From the NCBI RefSeq assembly GCF_000220985.1, contig NZ_AFRW01000016.1:1-57752 (forward strand): a stretch of 57,752 nucleotides of DNA. Reading direction: 5' to 3'. The notes beneath the pieces are model-generated. The model saw only the letters and a list, made by a program, of their open reading frames with translations. It was not told where the DNA came from and searched no databases. Shown here piece after piece: positions 7,980-16,014 of the stretch. This stretch comes from Nesterenkonia sp. F. Its GTDB lineage: Bacteria > Actinomycetota > Actinomycetes > Actinomycetales > Micrococcaceae. The translations under genes were made by a program, and so were the position numbers. The first letter of the stretch is position 1, and each line of letters starts with the position of its first letter.

Positions 7980-8760
7980 TCGCGAATACCTTGCCGCCGG
8001 CCGTGTGCTCGGCGGTCTCTCCGAGTCGGAGCAGGCCGAGGCCGACCGACTGTGGGCCCAGGACGAGTCCTTCCGCGAGGAGGTCGCCTCCTTCGAGGAG
8101 ACCATGGGGCTGCTGGCCGCGACCGATGAACCCGTCGTACCGTCCGACGACGTCGAGCGGGCCATCCTGGAGATCCCCGCGGCGACCGGGCAGACGGCCG
8201 CTGAGCCCGGCGCGGTCCGGGAGCAGGGCACTTCCGCCGCCGACGAGGCCTCCGCCGGCACCGTCGGGGCCCGGACGCGCCCTCCACGCCGTGGACCCGC
8301 CATGCTCTTCGCCCTGGCCGCCTCGGTGCTGCTGCTGGTCGCCGTCGTCCTCGGCGGCGTCGCCCTCGACGCGCATCAGGATCGACAGGACCTGCAGGCG
8401 CAGGTGGAGGAGATGGAGTCCCAGCGGCAGCAGGCCGAGAGCCTCCTGGGTGCGCCCGACCTGGATACGCGGCGGATGGAGACGCCCGACGGTGCGCAGG
8501 TGACGCTCTCCTATTCGGTGGAGCAGCAGGCGATGATGGTCATGCCGCACCAGGTGGAGGACCCCGGAGAGTCCGAGGACCTGCAGATGTGGATCATCGA
8601 CGAGGACGGCGCGCACGACGTCGGCCTGATGTCTGCCCAGGGTCCCTCCATGGTCACCGGTCAGGACTTCGGCGAGTCGGCGACCTTCGGAGTGACCCTC
8701 GAGCCCGAGGGCGGCTCCCCCCAGCCGACCAGCGATCCGGTGATGGTCGCTGAGCTGTGA
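7969..8760 (+). CDS. rskA: RskA-type membrane anti-sigma factor
   Basis: A 263-residue single-pass protein. The N-terminal cytoplasmic anti-sigma part (residues ~1-60, EYLAAGRVLGGLSESEQAEA) resembles RskA and lacks a zinc HxxxCxxC motif. One transmembrane helix lies at about residues 108-128 (MLFALAASVLLLVAVVLGG). A short coiled-coil-like stretch and an extracytoplasmic RskA C-terminal domain follow (SYSVEQQAMMV, LQMWIIDEDG, VTLEPEGGSPQPT). Such proteins hold SigK inactive at the membrane and release it after proteolysis triggered by an envelope or redox signal. It is coupled to the sigma factor gene by an 11-nt overlap. Function by homology and context is good; the inducing signal is unknown. 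Confidence 0.88.
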   Translation: MDADREYLAAGRVLGGLSESEQAEADRLWAQDESFREEVASFEETMGLLAATDEPVVPSDDVERAILEIPAATGQTAAEPGAVREQGTSAADEASAGTVGARTRPPRRGPAMLFALAASVLLLVAVVLGGVALDAHQDRQDLQAQVEEMESQRQQAESLLGAPDLDTRRMETPDGAQVTLSYSVEQQAMMVMPHQVEDPGESEDLQMWIIDEDGAHDVGLMSAQGPSMVTGQDFGESATFGVTLEPEGGSPQPTSDPVMVAEL

Positions 8761-8770
8761 CGGCGGCGCA

Positions 8771-8800
8771 CCCATCCGACCGCCGGACTCGGTCCGAACA
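8771..8800 (+). promoter_or_regulatory. Candidate SigK-type ECF promoter of the molybdo-oxidoreductase gene
   Basis: CCCATCC (8771-8777), 16 nt, then CCGAACA (8794-8800), nearly identical to the element at 6396-6424. The ATG at 8807 comes six bases after the -10 element, so the transcript would be leaderless. Confidence 0.6.
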
Positions 8801-8806
8801 CCGAGC

Positions 8807-10411
8807 ATGGAACATGTGACGAGCAGATCGACGACTGCAGGGCCCCGCCGCCGGATGCGCGGCGGGGCCCTGCGGCATGCGGCGGCCGGGGTGCTGGCCA
8901 CTGTGGTGTTCCTCGGCGTCGCCGACGCGGCGGCGCGGTTCTTCGCGCCCACGGCCGCGCCGCTGGTGGCTCTGGGATCGACGCTCATCGAGGTGACGCC
9001 GCCGGCCCTGCAGGACTTCGCGATCTCCACCTTCGGCAGCGCGAACAAGACTGTGCTGCTCGTCGGGATGACCCTCGGCGGACTGCTGCTCGCCGTCGGC
9101 ATCGGCGTGGTCGCCCGGCGGCGGCTCGGCCTCGCCGTGGCGGTCTTCACCGTCGCCGGGGCCGCGCTGGCCGCGCTGGTGCTCCGGCGACCCGAGACCG
9201 ATCCGGTCGACGTCGTCCCCACGTTCGTGGGGTCGGCGATCGGCGTGACGACGCTGGTGCTGCTCGTCCGTCGTGCCGCGGCCGGATGGGCGTCCTCATC
9301 GTCTCCGGGCGAGGTGGACCCCGACGCCGTGCGCACGGCTCGGCGCGCCTTCCTCGGCCTGGCCGGCGCGGCGACGGCGGTCGGCGCGGCCTCGCTCGCC
9401 TTCGGTCGGTCGGTCAGCATCGTCGGCCGAGAGATCGGCGGTCGCGCAGTGCGCATGGTGCTGCCGGATCCCGTCGTGCGTGCTGCGGCGATTCCCGACG
9501 GCGCCGCCGTCGACGTCGACGGCGTGGTGCCCTTCGTGACGCCCACCGACGACTTCTACCGCATCGACACGGCCCTGGTGGTCCCCGAGCTGCTCCCGGA
9601 GGAGTGGACGCTGCGGATCACCGGCATGGTCGAGCAGGAGGTCGAGATCGACATGGCCGAGATGCTCGAGCTGCCGATGGAGGAGCACCACATCACCCTG
9701 GCCTGCGTCTCCAACCCGGTGGGTGGGGAGCTGGTGGGCAACGCCACCTGGCTGGGCCATCCGGTGCGCCGACTGCTGGAGCGCGCCCGGCCGCTGCCCG
9801 AGGCCGACATGGTGCTCTCCCGCTCCGTGGACGGATTCACCGCCTCGACGCCGCTGGAGGCGCTCGCCGACGAACGGGGGTCGCTGCTGGCGGTGGGCAT
9901 GAACGGCGAGCCGCTCCCCCGCGAGCACGGGTTCCCCGCCCGTCTGGTCGTGCCCGGGCTCTACGGCTTCGTCTCGGCGACGAAATGGGTCGTCGAGCTG
10001 AAGGTGACCCGCTTCGACCGGGAGACCGCCTACTGGACGGACCGGGGATGGGACGCGCGGGCGCCGATCCTGGTGGCCTCGCGCATCGAGGTGCCCGGTG
10101 CGCTCGAGGAGGTCCCCGCCGGCACGGTCGTCGTGGCCGGCACCGCCTGGGCTCAGCATGTCGGCGTCGCGCGCGTGGACGTCCGGCTCGACGACGGCGG
10201 CTGGCAGGAGGTGGAGCTCGCCGAGGAGGTCTCGATCGACACGTGGCGGCAGTGGCGCCATGAGTTCCGCGACGTCGAGCCGGGACAGCACGCCGTCACC
10301 GTGCGCGCGATCGATCGCGCGGGCACGGTGCAGACCGCCGAGCGGACCGAGCCGATCCCCAATGCGGCCACCGGACACCACCGGATCACCTTCACCGTGG
10401 TCGAGCGATGA
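8807..10411 (+). CDS. Membrane-anchored molybdopterin oxidoreductase, sulfite oxidase / YedY family
   Basis: A 534-residue protein. About four N-terminal transmembrane helices (to ~residue 150) precede an extracytoplasmic sulfite-oxidase-fold molybdenum domain (from ~200) and a C-terminal immunoglobulin-like Mo-co dimerisation domain (DVRLDDGGWQEVEL, last ~100 residues). The Mo-ligating Cys lies in ITLACVSNPVGGELVGNA. PARLVVPGLYGF and TKWVVELKV are further family marks. YedY-like enzymes repair oxidised methionines or reduce N/S-oxides at the cell surface. I start at ATG 8807, since it lies six bases after the SigK-type -10. ATG 8855 is possible, and lies in the loop of a 15-bp hairpin. Co-control with the fasciclin gene suggests an envelope redox-stress role. 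Confidence 0.88.
   Translation: MEHVTSRSTTAGPRRRMRGGALRHAAAGVLATVVFLGVADAAARFFAPTAAPLVALGSTLIEVTPPALQDFAISTFGSANKTVLLVGMTLGGLLLAVGIGVVARRRLGLAVAVFTVAGAALAALVLRRPETDPVDVVPTFVGSAIGVTTLVLLVRRAAAGWASSSSPGEVDPDAVRTARRAFLGLAGAATAVGAASLAFGRSVSIVGREIGGRAVRMVLPDPVVRAAAIPDGAAVDVDGVVPFVTPTDDFYRIDTALVVPELLPEEWTLRITGMVEQEVEIDMAEMLELPMEEHHITLACVSNPVGGELVGNATWLGHPVRRLLERARPLPEADMVLSRSVDGFTASTPLEALADERGSLLAVGMNGEPLPREHGFPARLVVPGLYGFVSATKWVVELKVTRFDRETAYWTDRGWDARAPILVASRIEVPGALEEVPAGTVVVAGTAWAQHVGVARVDVRLDDGGWQEVELAEEVSIDTWRQWRHEFRDVEPGQHAVTVRAIDRAGTVQTAERTEPIPNAATGHHRITFTVVER
8837..8873 (+). other. Perfect 15-bp hairpin within the first codons of the oxidoreductase gene
   Basis: GCAGGGCCCCGCCGC (8837-8851) pairs perfectly with 8859-8873 around a 7-nt loop that contains the in-frame ATG 8855. 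It comes 77 nt after the RskA stop. It may be the terminator of the sigK-rskA unit, an attenuator of the oxidoreductase mRNA, or an incidental fold in coding sequence. Confidence 0.55.
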
Positions 10412-10436
10412 TCCCGCCGCGGTCGGACCCCGGCGA

Positions 10437-11573
10437 TCAGTTCTGCAGGGTCTCCGCCGTCTCCGCCGTCTCCTCGAGCGTCGGGTAGTCGGTGTAGCCG
10501 CGCTCGCCGCCGACGTAGAAGGTCTCCGGCACCGGAGCGTTCTCCTCGGCGTCGAGCTCCCACCGGCGGGCCAGGTCAGGGTTGGCGATCGCCGACCGCC
10601 CGACGCCGACCGCCTCGGCGACGTCGTCGGCGACCAGCGTGATCGCCTCCTCGCGGGTGGTCTGCACGCTGAAGCCGGTGTTGGCGACCAGCGGGGCGCC
10701 GGAGACGCGACGGATGGCCTGGACCAGCTCGCCGGCCGGCTCGGCGTGGAGCACGTCGACGTGGGCCAGACCCAGCGGCGCCAGCCCCTCGGCCAGCGCG
10801 CGGTAGGTGGCCAGCGCGTCGTCGGCGTCCTCCTCCAGCGCGCCCTGGATGTTGTGCTGCGGGGAGAGCCGGATGCCGGTGCGGTCGGCCCCGATCGCCG
10901 CGGACACTGCGGCGGCGACGTCGACCGACAGCCGAGCACGGTTCTCCGGGGAGCCGCCGTACGGGTCGGTGCGGGTGTTGGTCGAGGGGGCGGTGAACTC
11001 GTGCAGCAGATAGCCGTTGGCGCCGTGGATCTGCACCCCGTCCATGCCGGCGGCGATCGCGTTCCGGGCGCCGGCGACGAACTGCTCGATCGTCTCGCCG
11101 ACCTCATCCGTGGTCAGCGCATGCGGCACCGGGTGCTCGTCCTTGCCCTCGGGCGTGCGGATCTGACCGGGGGCGGCGAGCGCCGAGGGGGCGGTGACCC
11201 GGCCGGTGGTGGAGACCAGAGGGTGGCCGATGCGGCCGCCGTGCATGAGCTGCATGACGATCGTGCCGCCGGCGGCGTGGACGGCGTCGGCGACCTTCCG
11301 CCAGCCGGCGATCTGCGCCGACGTCTCGATGCCGGGCTGGCCGATCCAGGTGCGGCCCTCGCCGACGGGGAAGGTGCCCTCGGTGACGATCATCCCCAGC
11401 GAGGCGCGCTGGGCGTAGTAGCTGACCATCGCCTCGGTGGGCACGCCGTCCTCGCCGGCGCGGATGCGGGTCAGCGGTGCCATCACCAGGCGGTTGTCCA
11501 GCTCGACGGCGCCCAGGCGGGCGGGGGAGAAGAGCTTCTGCGCTGCGGTCTGCTCATCGACGGGGGTCGTCAT
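10437..11573 (-). CDS. Old yellow enzyme-family flavin-dependent ene-reductase
   Basis: A 378-residue NADH:flavin oxidoreductase of the OYE/NemA (xenobiotic reductase) type. It reduces activated C=C bonds or nitro compounds using FMN. Family marks: LFSPARLGAVELDNRLVMAPLTR at the start, QLMHGGRIGHP, the HGANGYLLHEF motif with the His-x-x-Asn pair that binds substrate, DPYGGSPENRARL, and the phosphate-binding VGRSAIANPDLARR near the C-terminus. The start is set by AAAGGA about 12 nt before ATG 11573. It lies 113 bp downstream of the MarR gene on the same strand, so it may share its transcript or be its target. It is convergent with the molybdo-oxidoreductase, leaving only 25 bp between the genes. 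Confidence 0.9.
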   Translation of the reverse strand: MTTPVDEQTAAQKLFSPARLGAVELDNRLVMAPLTRIRAGEDGVPTEAMVSYYAQRASLGMIVTEGTFPVGEGRTWIGQPGIETSAQIAGWRKVADAVHAAGGTIVMQLMHGGRIGHPLVSTTGRVTAPSALAAPGQIRTPEGKDEHPVPHALTTDEVGETIEQFVAGARNAIAAGMDGVQIHGANGYLLHEFTAPSTNTRTDPYGGSPENRARLSVDVAAAVSAAIGADRTGIRLSPQHNIQGALEEDADDALATYRALAEGLAPLGLAHVDVLHAEPAGELVQAIRRVSGAPLVANTGFSVQTTREEAITLVADDVAEAVGVGRSAIANPDLARRWELDAEENAPVPETFYVGGERGYTDYPTLEETAETAETLQN

Positions 11574-11686
11574 CCGGAGGTCCTTTCGCGAGGGTCTGCC
11601 GGGCGCCTGCCCGGTCTCACTCGACGGGGCAACGGGCCGACGGCGTCGCTGATTCCGCGGTGTGCCCGAGGTCACGCCGTCGGAGA

Positions 11687-12244
11687 TCACGGCGGAGGCG
11701 GGGCCTCGGACGAGGAGAGGGCGTCGAGGAACCTGATCACGACGTCGCGCTCTTCGGGGGCGAGGTCCGCCGCGGCCCGGAATCGGGCGGCGTGGGTGCG
11801 TCCGACGGACCGTCGCGCCGCGCGGCGCGTCTCCTCGGCGACCTCGACGGCGGTGCTTCGTCGGTCGTCGGGGTGGGGGAGACGTCGGATGTGATCCTGC
11901 GCGGCCAGCCGGTCGAGGAGCTTGGTCACCGAGGCCGTCGAGATCTCCAGGTGCCTCGCGAGGTCGCTGGGCGTGGCCAGCGTCTCGTGGCGCTGTGCGG
12001 AGATGAGGAAGCGGAGCGCCCGCATGTCCGTCTCGCCGAGCTGCATGTAGCGGCGCGACGCCTCGTTCATCCGGCGCTCGGCGAGACGCCAGCGCCGCAG
12101 GGCTTCGAGCACGTCGACGATCTGGTCCATCTCGTGCGTCGGGAGGTGCCCGTGCGGGGCCAGATCCTCCTCCGGATCCATCACCCGCGGGTCGAGCATG
12201 GAGAACCCTTCGGCGTCGTCCGCTGGGTCAGGGTGGTGCGCCAT
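11687..12244 (-). CDS. MarR-family transcriptional regulator
   Basis: A 185-residue MarR protein. The winged helix spans about residues 75-140: a helix-turn-helix with ATPSDLARHLEISTASVTKLLDRL, then the wing HPDDRRSTAVEV. The N-terminal 40 residues are extra and non-conserved. AAGGAAG lies just before the ATG. It is divergent from the carotenoid operon (idi) across a 66-bp AT-rich spacer and upstream of the ene-reductase on its own strand. In Corynebacterium glutamicum the MarR-type CrtR, also divergent to the carotenoid operon, represses that pathway and responds to prenyl diphosphates. A similar role here is a reasonable inference, but control of the ene-reductase is equally possible. Confidence 0.85.
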   Translation of the reverse strand: MAHHPDPADDAEGFSMLDPRVMDPEEDLAPHGHLPTHEMDQIVDVLEALRRWRLAERRMNEASRRYMQLGETDMRALRFLISAQRHETLATPSDLARHLEISTASVTKLLDRLAAQDHIRRLPHPDDRRSTAVEVAEETRRAARRSVGRTHAARFRAAADLAPEERDVVIRFLDALSSSEAPPPP

Positions 12245-12310
12245 GAGACTTCCTTGAGTTATTATCAGCTGAGTTGATTACTAGCTAGGCTAAACGAGTG
12301 AGGTCGGTCC
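12245..12310. promoter_or_regulatory. Divergent marR / idi-crt promoter region with candidate operator
   Basis: This AT-rich spacer serves both genes. Toward idi, TTATCA (12262-12267) and TAGGCT (12286-12291), 18 nt apart, are a possible -35/-10; GAGG before ATG 12311 is the ribosome site. Toward marR, GATAAT (complement of 12261-12266) is a likely -10. The 26-bp stretch 12257-12282 is an imperfect palindrome with AGT..AT ends, and CTAGCTAG (12281-12288) overlaps the idi -10. Either could bind the MarR protein. Confidence 0.5.
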
Positions 12311-12886
12311 ATGGGAGACGAGAGGCCCGACGAGGTCGTGCTGCTGACGCGCGACGGGCACCCGTGCGGGGCCGCGCCCAAGCACACGGTGCACTCCGAG
12401 CAGACGCCCCTGCATCTGGGCTTCTCCTGCCATGTCCTGACCTCGTCGGGGCAGATCCTCCTGACCCGCCGGGCGCTGCACAAACGTACCTGGCCGGGAG
12501 TGTGGACGAACTCCTTCTGCGGTCACCCCGCGCCGGAGGAGGCCGTGGAGGACGCCGTGCGTCGGCATGCTCGGCACGAGCTGGGCCTGACGGTCGACGG
12601 CCTCGAGGTCGTGCTGCCCGACTTCCGCTATCGTGCCACCGACGCCTCCGGGGTGGTCGAGCATGAGATCTGCCCGGTGGTCCGTGCGACGACGAATGCC
12701 GACCCTCGGCCGAACCCCGACGAGGTCGCCGAGCTGACCTGGACCACGCCCGAGCGGCTCCGCGCCGCCGTGGAGGCCGTACCGCAGGTCTTCTCCCCCT
12801 GGCTGGTCGAGCAGGTCGCGCAGATGGATCTCTACCAGGCGGGCGGCGCGGGTGCCGTCCCCTCGACCTCGGGAGGTGCGCCATGA
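12311..12886 (+). CDS. idi: Isopentenyl-diphosphate delta-isomerase, type 1
   Basis: A 191-residue Nudix-fold isomerase converting IPP to DMAPP, the starter of isoprenoid chains. The catalytic Cys is in TNSFCGHP (about residues 60-67), the metal-binding His residues are in the HTVHSEQTPLHLGF segment, and the catalytic Glu is in GVVEHEICPV (about residue 118). Length is normal, with a variable tail. The ATG is preceded by GTGAGG. The stop overlaps crtB by 4 nt (ATGA), so idi is the first gene of the crt operon. It supplies DMAPP to carotenoid synthesis, as needed for the C50 chain extension, which uses two DMAPP molecules. Confidence 0.95.
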   Translation: MGDERPDEVVLLTRDGHPCGAAPKHTVHSEQTPLHLGFSCHVLTSSGQILLTRRALHKRTWPGVWTNSFCGHPAPEEAVEDAVRRHARHELGLTVDGLEVVLPDFRYRATDASGVVEHEICPVVRATTNADPRPNPDEVAELTWTTPERLRAAVEAVPQVFSPWLVEQVAQMDLYQAGGAGAVPSTSGGAP

Positions 12887-13776
12887 CCGCCGTGTCTGCC
12901 ATGACGCCGCTGAGCCTCTACTCGCGGACCGCCGAGTCGGCGGCCGCACGGGTCATCCGCGGGTATTCGACCTCCTTCGGGCTGGCCGCGGCCCTTCTGC
13001 CTCCGGACGAGCGCGTCGGCATCCGGAGCGTCTACGCACTGGTCCGCGTGGCCGACGAGCTCGTCGACGGCACTGCTGAGGAGGCGGGGCTGGACCCTTC
13101 GGCTCGTCGGGCCGCGCTCGACGCCCTCGAGGCCGAGGTGCTGTCCGCTCGGCGGTCGGGATACAGCGCCGATCTCATCGTCCACGCCTTCGTGACCACC
13201 GCTCGCTCGGCGGGGATCGAGGATTCCCTCGTCGAGGCCTTCTTCCGCTCGATGCGTCGCGATCTCGAGCCGGTGCGCTCGTTGAGCGAGGAGCAGTACC
13301 GCAGCTACGTGCACGGATCGGCGGAAGTCGTGGGGCTGATGTGTCTGCGCGTCTTCCTGCGCGGTCATCGGGCCGCTGAGGTGGAGCAGGAGCCTCTCGA
13401 GGCGGGAGCCGCACGGCTGGGCGCGGCCTTCCAGAAGATCAACTTCCTCCGTGACCTGGGCGAGGACGCCCAGCTGCTGGGACGCGCGTATTTCCCCGGC
13501 ACCGAGCCCGGCGAGCTGGGAGAGGCGCGAAAGTCCGAGATCCTCGCCGACATCGACGCGGACCTCGTCGCCGCGCGCCGGGCCATCGCCATGCTTCCCC
13601 GCGGATCTCGTCGTGCCACCGCCCTGGCCGCGGGGCTCTTCGAGGAGCTCGCCGTGCGCCTGCGCCGCACCTCTGCCGCCGAGCTGCAGCGTCGTCGGGT
13701 CTCGGTGCCCCGCCGAGCCAAGGCGCGCATCGTCCTCGGGGCTCTGGTCGACGGTGCGGTCGGGGGCGCCCGATGA
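12883..13776 (+). CDS. crtB: Phytoene synthase
   Basis: A 297-residue squalene/phytoene synthase that joins two GGPP molecules head to head to form phytoene. The two aspartate-rich motifs for Mg-diphosphate are RVADELVD (residues 55-62) and NFLRDLGED (187-195). YSTSFGLAAALLP is the typical start of the fold, and AYFPG follows the second motif. It overlaps idi and crtI by 4 nt each, so the genes are tightly coupled. A geranylgeranyl diphosphate synthase gene (crtE/idsA) is not found in the window and must lie elsewhere. Confidence 0.95.
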   Translation: MTAVSAMTPLSLYSRTAESAAARVIRGYSTSFGLAAALLPPDERVGIRSVYALVRVADELVDGTAEEAGLDPSARRAALDALEAEVLSARRSGYSADLIVHAFVTTARSAGIEDSLVEAFFRSMRRDLEPVRSLSEEQYRSYVHGSAEVVGLMCLRVFLRGHRAAEVEQEPLEAGAARLGAAFQKINFLRDLGEDAQLLGRAYFPGTEPGELGEARKSEILADIDADLVAARRAIAMLPRGSRRATALAAGLFEELAVRLRRTSAAELQRRRVSVPRRAKARIVLGALVDGAVGGAR

Positions 13777-15341
13777 GCGCGCCGCGCGGCCGGCGTCCGC
13801 GCACCGCCGCAGTGGTCGGCGGAGGGTTCTCGGGGCTCGCCGCCGCCGCGCTGCTGGCCCGCGAGGGGCTGGACGTGACCGTCTTCGAGGCGCGCGACGC
13901 GCTCGGCGGCCGCGCCGGCGAATGGACGCACGACGGCTTCCGCTTCGAGACCGGTCCGTCGTGGTATCTCATGCCCGAAGTCTTCGATCGCTTCTTCGCC
14001 GAGTTCGGCACCACGGCGGCCGACCAGCTCGAACTCCTCCGGCTCGACCCGTCCTATCGGGTCTTCTTCGAGGGGCGCGACGAGGCGTTCGACCTCCCGG
14101 CCGACGGTGCGCGCGAGGCCCTGCTCGAGCTGACGGGCCCCTCGGACTCGCTGGACACGTATCTCGACTCCGCGGCGGAGACCCACCGGCTCGCCGTCGA
14201 CCGTCTGCTGCATACGCTCTACGATTCGCCGCGGGACTTCCTCGATCCCGCGCTGGTGCGACGACTGCCGCGGCTGCTGCGGCTGCTGGGCGAGCCGCTC
14301 GACAGGTTCATCGCCCGTCATGTCGGCGACGAGCGGCTCCGCAAGATCCTGGGGTATCCCGCGGTCTTCCTCGGCACGTCCCCGTCGGACGCCCCCAGCC
14401 TCTATCACCTGATGAGTCATCTCGACGTCGCCCAAGGCGTGCTGCACCCGCGCGGGGGATTCAGCGCGGTGGTGCGGGCGGTGGCACGGATGGCCGAGGA
14501 ACAGGGCGCGGTGCTGCGCACCGGATGCCGGGTCCGGCACATCGCCGAGTCCGGCGGGCGCGTCACCGGAGTACATCTGATCGCCGACGACGGCCGGCGG
14601 GAGTTCGTGGAAGCCGACGTCGTGGTCTCCGCCGCGGACATGCACGTCACCGAGACCGAGCTGCTCCGGCCCCGGCACCGGACCCGCTCCGCCCGCCGGT
14701 GGCGACGTCTGGACCCCGGCCCGGGTGCGGTGCTGGCTCTGCTGGGCGTCGAGGGCGAGCTGCCGGAGCTGGCCCATCACTCGCTGCTGTTCACCGACGA
14801 CTGGCAGCGCGGGTTCGACGAGATCGCCGGACGGCGGCCGTCCGGCGGGGCGCCGCGGTCGATCTACGTGTGCCGTCCCAGCGCCACCGACGACGTCGCG
14901 CCGCCGGGCCATGAGAACCTCTTCGTGCTCATCCCCACCCGCGCCGACGTCGGCCTCGGATCCGGGGGCGTCGACGGGGCCGGGGACGCGGCGGTGGAGC
15001 GCATCGTCGACGAGGCGATCGAGCAGATCGGAGACTGGGCGGGCATCGACGACCTCGCCGGACGCGTCGTCGTGCGCCGCAGCATCGGGCCGGAGGACTT
15101 CGCCCGAGACTTCGGCGCGTGGCGCGGCGGAGCTCTCGGGCCGGCTCATACGCTGCGGCAGAGCGCCTTCCTGCGCGGTCCCGTCCGTTCGCCGAAGCTC
15201 GGCGGGCTGTACTATGCCGGGGCGACGACGATGCCCGGCATCGGCGTGCCGATGTGTCTGATCAGCGCGGAGCTGGTGCGCACGGCGCTGCGCCGGGACG
15301 CGCACGGCGAATCGGGAGGCGGAGCATGGGGGAGGCGATGA
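13773..15341 (+). CDS. crtI: Phytoene desaturase (lycopene-forming)
   Basis: A 522-residue FAD-dependent CrtI. The N-terminal dinucleotide fold is VVGGGFSGLAAA (residues ~14-24) with the FEARDALGGRAGEW continuation. The C-terminal FAD motif is GLYYAGATTMPGIGVPMCLISAELV, as in bacterial CrtI (quoted here as family evidence in two halves: GLYYAGATTMPG and GIGVPMCLIS). It turns phytoene into lycopene in four desaturation steps. Its stop overlaps the crtYe start (ATGATGA). Its position between crtB and the cyclase/elongase genes fits a C50 carotenoid operon. Confidence 0.95.
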   Translation: MSAPRGRRPRTAAVVGGGFSGLAAAALLAREGLDVTVFEARDALGGRAGEWTHDGFRFETGPSWYLMPEVFDRFFAEFGTTAADQLELLRLDPSYRVFFEGRDEAFDLPADGAREALLELTGPSDSLDTYLDSAAETHRLAVDRLLHTLYDSPRDFLDPALVRRLPRLLRLLGEPLDRFIARHVGDERLRKILGYPAVFLGTSPSDAPSLYHLMSHLDVAQGVLHPRGGFSAVVRAVARMAEEQGAVLRTGCRVRHIAESGGRVTGVHLIADDGRREFVEADVVVSAADMHVTETELLRPRHRTRSARRWRRLDPGPGAVLALLGVEGELPELAHHSLLFTDDWQRGFDEIAGRRPSGGAPRSIYVCRPSATDDVAPPGHENLFVLIPTRADVGLGSGGVDGAGDAAVERIVDEAIEQIGDWAGIDDLAGRVVVRRSIGPEDFARDFGAWRGGALGPAHTLRQSAFLRGPVRSPKLGGLYYAGATTMPGIGVPMCLISAELVRTALRRDAHGESGGGAWGRR

Positions 15342-15661
15342 TGAGCGTCCTCTACCTCGCCGCGCTGGTCCTCTCGACTGCGGGAATGCTGCTGATCGAC
15401 CGACGCTTCGAGCTCTTCATCTTCCGGGACCCGCGGCGTGCGGCGGTCGTGCTGGCCGCCGGCCTGGTCTTCTTCCTGGCCTGGGATCTCGCCGGCATCT
15501 CCCTGGGGGTCTTCCTCCATGGAGACGGTCCGTACATGACGGGAGTGATGCTCGCTCCCCAGCTGCCGCTGGAGGAGCTGTTCTTCCTGCTCTTCCTCTG
15601 CCACCTGACGATGGTGCTGACGTTGGGCGCCCAGCGCTTCCTGCGGGGTGCTCGCCGATGA
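15338..15661 (+). CDS. crtYe: C50 carotenoid cyclase subunit CrtYe
   Basis: A small (107 residues) hydrophobic protein with three helices. The family marks are IDRRFELFIFRDPRRA and PLEELFFLLFLCHLTM, the latter with the conserved glutamates of heterodimeric lycopene cyclases. It works with CrtYf to close epsilon- or gamma-type rings on the C50 chain. Two adjacent ATGs (15338 and 15341) follow GGGGGAGG; either can be the start, and both overlap the crtI stop. The upstream ATG 15326 is less likely. The stop overlaps crtYf by 4 nt. Confidence 0.88.
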   Translation: MMSVLYLAALVLSTAGMLLIDRRFELFIFRDPRRAAVVLAAGLVFFLAWDLAGISLGVFLHGDGPYMTGVMLAPQLPLEELFFLLFLCHLTMVLTLGAQRFLRGARR

Positions 15662-16014
15662 ACCCGACGACGTATCCGCTGCTCTGTGCGATGTTCCTGG
15701 TCGCCGCCACGCTGGTCGCGGGGGCGGCCGCCGTCGTCCACCGCCGCGGGGACGGACGGCGCCGAGCGGCCGCCGTGATGCTCCCGGCGGCCGGGCTGGC
15801 CGCCGTCGTGCTGCTCGTGCTCACCGCGGTCTTCGACAATCTGATGATCGCGGTCGGCCTGTTCAGCTATGCCGAGGAGGTCATCTCCGGCGTGCGCCTC
15901 GGGCTGGCGCCGGTCGAGGACTTCGCCTATCCGGTGGCCGCGGCGATCCTGCTGCCGGCCCTGTGGGTGCTGCTCGAGCCTGCGACGTCGCGCAGGAGGT
16001 CGCATGATCGCTGA
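15658..16014 (+). CDS. crtYf: C50 carotenoid cyclase subunit CrtYf
   Basis: A 118-residue membrane protein with three helices. VFDNLMIAVGLFSY and APVEDFAYPVAAAILLP are the conserved cyclase-subunit segments, with the P-x-E-(D/E) acidic pair. It pairs with CrtYe. It overlaps crtYe by ATGA and crtEb by 11 nt. The short basic tail (RRRSHDR) is variable. Whether the ring type gives decaprenoxanthin (epsilon) or sarcinaxanthin (gamma) cannot be told from sequence alone; the Ye-Yf-Eb order resembles Corynebacterium rather than Micrococcus luteus. Confidence 0.88.
   Translation: MNPTTYPLLCAMFLVAATLVAGAAAVVHRRGDGRRRAAAVMLPAAGLAAVVLLVLTAVFDNLMIAVGLFSYAEEVISGVRLGLAPVEDFAYPVAAAILLPALWVLLEPATSRRRSHDR

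Noticed and set aside
10412..10436. Possible small hairpin between the converging oxidoreductase and ene-reductase genes
   Set aside because: Pairing is short and interrupted, and the spacer is only 25 bp; not enough for a terminator call.
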